Source: Bacteroidota bacterium
GTDB lineage: Bacteria; Bacteroidota; Bacteroidia; Sphingobacteriales; Sphingobacteriaceae
Assembly (NCBI GenBank): GCA_013288465.1
Contig: JABDBT010000064.1
Location: 1-14,830, forward strand
Direction of reading: 5' to 3'
Length of the DNA: 14,830 bases
The notes beneath the pieces were generated by a model, which saw only the letters and a list, made by a program, of their open reading frames with translations, did no database searches and was not told where the DNA came from. The translations under genes and the position numbers were made by a program. Shown here piece by piece: positions 11,637 to 14,830 of the stretch (position 1 is its first letter; every line of letters starts with the position of its first letter).

Positions 11637-14336
11637 ATGATAAGCGAAAAATACCAGGAAGAAATATTCAAATCTGTATCGTCGCCGATGATTGTTTTAC
11701 TTCCGGATGCGCCCCGGTTTTCGATAGTTGAAGTGAATAGCGCCTATAGGCGATTAAAAGAGCTTAACGGGCAGGAATTAATTGGGAAAGGCTTTTTTGA
11801 AGTTTTTGATAATAACCCGCATTATGGGCTGCATGGCTGGAGGGATTCGCTGGAAAACGTGTTGGCTAAAAAAACCCCCGATAAAATAGGCCGCCGCGCG
11901 TATGAGCTTCCGGTGCAGGATACGTTAAACAAGCTGGTAAAATATTGGGAGGTAGAAAACGCCCCGGTTTTAAATGATGATAATGAAGTTGCATTTATTG
12001 TTTGTAAGGTTACCGACCTTACCGAAGATGTTATTAGCCACAACCATACCGAACGCGCTTTAACAGACTCGCGCAATCAAATTTACGCGTTACTGCAAAC
12101 CGTAGAAGGGATAGTATGGGAAGCAGATGCGGATACTTTACAATTTACTTTTGTAAGCGACCATGTAAGCCCCATTTTAGGCTTTTTGCCGCAGGAATGG
12201 CTGGCGCAACCCCGGTTTTTGGAGGCGCATATCCATCCTGATGATAAAGAGGAGGTTGCTAATTATTATAAATTAAAGAGCCTGCCGCGCAAAAGCTATT
12301 CGTTTGAGTACAGGATGATAAAAGCCGATGGTAGCACGGTATGGATAAAAGATACTGTTTCTGTAATTGCCGAACATGAAAAACCGCCACTACTCAGGGG
12401 GTTAATGCTGGATATTACTTCAACCAAACGCTTAAGTAACCTGGAGAGTTTAGAAAGAAAGGTTTTAGAATTTAATTCAAAAAGCGGCGTAACCATGCAG
12501 GAGGTATTATCCTATTACCTGGAAGGGATCGAGGCGTTGTTCCCGCAAATGCAATGTTCCATACTACAAGTTAAAAACAACCGGTTATATAAATTGGCAT
12601 CGCCTTCGTTGCCGCCCCCTTATGTGGAGGCTATACAAAACCTCCCTATTAATGAAAATGCCGGATCATGCGGCACAGCGGCTTTTTTGAAACAAAAAGT
12701 AATTGTTAGCGATATTGAAAATGATATAAGATGGGCAGATTATAAACACATTGCCCTGCCTTATAATTTGCGTGCCTGTTGGTCGCACCCGGTAATTAAC
12801 CCGGCCGGCGAAGTAATGGCCACATTAGCCATGTATTACCGGGTGCCCAAAACACCCGATGATGAAGAACTGAAAGCGATTGAGCGCGTAACCGCCATTT
12901 TGAAGATCATTTTAGAGAACCAGCAAAAAACAGAAATAATAGCCGAAACCAACCTGCTGATGGCCCAGGGGCAGGAGCTGGCACACTTTGGTAACTGGCG
13001 TTGGGATGTGCAAAGCAATATAGTAAGCTGGTCCGATTCGCTTTACGCTATATATGGATTAAGCAAAAACGACTTTAAAGCCACCTTTGAAGGGTACCAG
13101 GAAAGGTTGCACCCCGAAGATAAGGAACGGGTGTATAATATTATTGCCAATGTTTTAAAAACCAACGAAGATGTTGAATTTGAGGAAAGGATAGTACGCC
13201 CAAATGGCGAGATCAGGTATTTAAAATCATGGGGGAAGTTAAAATCAGACCCGGATGGACTGCCGCTTGAAATGGTAGGCGCTTGCCTGGATATAACAGA
13301 AAGTAAAAAAACGCAGGAAGAACTGCAGGCCAGCGAATCGCGGCTGCGGACCCTTGCCGATTCGCAAACCAACTATGTTATCCGTATTGGTTTAGATGGG
13401 AAATATATCTACCATAACAAAAAGTACATGGAAGATTTTAAATGGCTGTTGAGCGATAAAAACCTTACCGATACAAACGCCGCCATTACCGTTCAGCCTT
13501 ATCATCACCAACGGGTAACTGAAGCTAAGGAAAATTGTATCCGTAACCCCAATAAGGTTTACCAGGTTGAGATTGATAAAATACAGCAAGATGGAAGCAC
13601 CAAACCAACCTTATGGCATTTTATAGGTTTGCCAAATTCAAAAGGGGAAACTATTGAAATTCAATGCATAGGGCTTGATGTTACCGATCTTAAACAAGCC
13701 GAAAGCGCTTTGAAAAAGAGCAACGAACGTTTTGAATATTTTAACAAAGCAACTTTTGACGCCATTTTTGATTGGGATATATTAACCGGGAGCGTTAAAT
13801 GGGGCAATGGGTTTTATGAACAGTTTGGCTTTGACAGGGATATGGAAGATCATACTTTTGAGCAATGGGTATTACAGGTACACCCTGCCGATATGGATAA
13901 AGCGCAACATGGGTTGCAGGAGGCCATAAAAGATAAAACACAGGGTAATTGGAGCGGCGAATACCGGTTTAAAAAAGCCGACGGTAATTATGCTCATGTG
14001 GAAGGGAATGCTTATATTGTAAGGGACGAAAGGGGCTACGGCACCAGGATGATAGGGGTGTTAAGGGATATTACCGAAAGGCTGGATTACATTTCGGCTA
14101 TTGAAAAGCAAAATCAAAAACTACTGGAAATAGCCTGGATGCAATCGCATGTGGTTAGGGCGCCGCTTTCAAAAATAATGGGGTTAACAGACCTGATCAA
14201 AAACTATCCCAACAGCGATATTGAAAAAAGCCAGTTGTTGGAACACCTGTTGTCTTCATCATACGAACTGGATGAAATTGTACGAACCATATCCGAAAAA
14301 ACAGAGCAAATTGATTTTAAAGACGATGCAGATTAA
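11637..14336 (+). CDS. Multi-PAS/GAF sensor protein with HisKA-like end, no ATPase domain
   Basis: An 899-residue soluble sensor. Domains in order: PAS about 10-130, PAS about 145-265 (ending LDITSTKR), GAF about 275-430, PAS/PAC about 445-560 (FGNWRWD start, LDITESK end), PAS about 565-690 (LDVTDLKQ end), PAS/PAC about 695-815 (LRDITER end), then a coiled linker and an H-box-like helix IAWMQSHVVRAPLSKIMGL with His838. The protein stops 61 residues after that histidine, and no HATPase_c domain (N, G1, F, G2 boxes) follows in any frame before the converging GH89 gene. Bacteroidota encode other PAS proteins ending in such a SHxxRAPL segment, so this is probably natural rather than a truncation. 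It may dimerise with or donate phosphate through another kinase. No membrane segments. Confidence 0.85.
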   Translation: MISEKYQEEIFKSVSSPMIVLLPDAPRFSIVEVNSAYRRLKELNGQELIGKGFFEVFDNNPHYGLHGWRDSLENVLAKKTPDKIGRRAYELPVQDTLNKLVKYWEVENAPVLNDDNEVAFIVCKVTDLTEDVISHNHTERALTDSRNQIYALLQTVEGIVWEADADTLQFTFVSDHVSPILGFLPQEWLAQPRFLEAHIHPDDKEEVANYYKLKSLPRKSYSFEYRMIKADGSTVWIKDTVSVIAEHEKPPLLRGLMLDITSTKRLSNLESLERKVLEFNSKSGVTMQEVLSYYLEGIEALFPQMQCSILQVKNNRLYKLASPSLPPPYVEAIQNLPINENAGSCGTAAFLKQKVIVSDIENDIRWADYKHIALPYNLRACWSHPVINPAGEVMATLAMYYRVPKTPDDEELKAIERVTAILKIILENQQKTEIIAETNLLMAQGQELAHFGNWRWDVQSNIVSWSDSLYAIYGLSKNDFKATFEGYQERLHPEDKERVYNIIANVLKTNEDVEFEERIVRPNGEIRYLKSWGKLKSDPDGLPLEMVGACLDITESKKTQEELQASESRLRTLADSQTNYVIRIGLDGKYIYHNKKYMEDFKWLLSDKNLTDTNAAITVQPYHHQRVTEAKENCIRNPNKVYQVEIDKIQQDGSTKPTLWHFIGLPNSKGETIEIQCIGLDVTDLKQAESALKKSNERFEYFNKATFDAIFDWDILTGSVKWGNGFYEQFGFDRDMEDHTFEQWVLQVHPADMDKAQHGLQEAIKDKTQGNWSGEYRFKKADGNYAHVEGNAYIVRDERGYGTRMIGVLRDITERLDYISAIEKQNQKLLEIAWMQSHVVRAPLSKIMGLTDLIKNYPNSDIEKSQLLEHLLSSSYELDEIVRTISEKTEQIDFKDDAD

Positions 14337-14370
14337 AACAGGCTTATCTCATTAGTTTTAAATTGCAACA

Positions 14371-14830
14371 CTACAGGTACAACACCCATTTTTTATACAG
14401 ATCTTCGCAGGTTTTAATGGTGTTACCCACCGGTTTTGACGGAAAGTGTTGTTCGCTTTGGTTTTTGTTTGCCCATTCCCAGTCAAATTTAGCCCGCTGC
14501 TTGTTAAATGCTTTCATGTCGGGTTCGGTGCCGGTTTTTATGGTTTTGCGCAACTCGTTAAAAAACAGCTCCCATCGCCCTTTATAATAAGTGCTTATCA
14601 ACCCGGCCCAGTCTTTGGCGGCATAATCCGTGGTAACATTGTCTTCGCCGCCCCAGGTAGTTATCAATACCCGCGCGCTTTTTTCATAATAGTTTTTCTC
14701 GGCGTCGGTGGTGCCAAAATCCCTCGCCTGGTCAAGCCAGTTACCTAATAGCAATTCCTGCTGGGTGGCCGCCAAAGTATTTACATCATCACATAACGCG
14801 GTAAATAGCCCGGTGTATTTTTCAAAGGTT
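14371..14830 (-). CDS. GH89 alpha-N-acetylglucosaminidase, C-terminal part
   Basis: The frame is open to the right edge of the window, so only the last 153 codons are present. The residues match the C-terminal helical domain of family GH89 (NAGLU-like) enzymes: ELLLGNWLDQARDFGTT, then a YEKSARVLITTWG segment, YAAKDWAGLISTYYKGRWELFF, ending at a TAG at 14371. GH89 enzymes release terminal alpha-linked N-acetylglucosamine from glycans; Bacteroidota homologues are usually exported and act in host or plant glycan breakdown. The catalytic domain and N terminus lie outside the window. It converges with the PAS gene, with a 34-bp gap. Confidence 0.85.
   Translation of the reverse strand, partial: TFEKYTGLFTALCDDVNTLAATQQELLLGNWLDQARDFGTTDAEKNYYEKSARVLITTWGGEDNVTTDYAAKDWAGLISTYYKGRWELFFNELRKTIKTGTEPDMKAFNKQRAKFDWEWANKNQSEQHFPSKPVGNTIKTCEDLYKKWVLYL

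Noticed and set aside
14371..14775. Complete 134-residue protein starting at a TTG codon
   Set aside because: The frame stays open to the window edge and the upstream residues continue the GH89 C-terminal pattern, so this is a partial gene and not a small protein.

Overview
The window looks like a chromosomal segment of a Bacteroidota bacterium, probably Sphingobacteriaceae (Mucilaginibacter/Pedobacter-like). This is inferred from the family content (DUF1569, DUF1684, DUF5648, GH89, multi-PAS sensor proteins), the scarcity of Shine-Dalgarno sequences, promoter -7 boxes resembling the Bacteroidota TAnnTTTG type, and many short GC-rich palindromic dispersed repeats. No database search was possible.

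The main content is a putative RNA quality-control and RNA-repair regulon in two blocks. Block A (1-2385, minus strand) is a palindromic operator and promoter, a Ro60/Rsr-type TROVE-vWA protein (739-2319), and directly downstream on the same strand a tandem array of four tRNA-like RNAs (442-569, 278-405, 126-258, 20-120). In two of these the tRNA parts are circularly permuted: T-arm, then an acceptor-like stem closed by a GNRA tetraloop, then U8-A9, then D-arm. This is the layout known for the Salmonella Y RNA YrlA, the partner of Rsr. Block B (6988-9879) is the RNA ligase RtcB (minus) and a divergent WYL-domain transcription factor (plus). Their shared intergenic region holds a second copy of the same 21-bp palindrome (20 of 21 bases identical), again exactly 8 nt from a CTTTG-containing -7-like box. 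The shared operator ties the two blocks into one regulon, with the WYL protein the obvious candidate regulator. This differs from the proteobacterial rsr-yrl-rtcBA operons, which use the sigma54 activator RtcR.

Between the blocks (2386-6941) lie dispersed repeats, an orphan HigA-like antitoxin, a possible fifth, diverged Y-RNA-like element on the plus strand (3039-3160), a DinB-like DUF1569 protein, a secreted DUF1684 protein, a secreted DUF5648-repeat protein, and a conspicuously AT-rich pair: a DUF4145 protein and an unrecognised protein with an IRHHN motif. The AT-rich pair looks horizontally acquired and defence-like. A 149-bp MITE-like inverted repeat sits in the rtcB leader between promoter and start codon, and a small palindromic repeat lies inside the rtcB 5' coding region.

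Downstream (9880-14830) the content appears unrelated: a 148-bp MITE-like repeat, an integral-membrane acyltransferase-3 protein, a 30-bp perfect palindrome, a 5-PAS/GAF protein ending in a HisKA-like H-box without an ATPase domain, and the 3' end of a GH89 alpha-N-acetylglucosaminidase gene running off the right edge.
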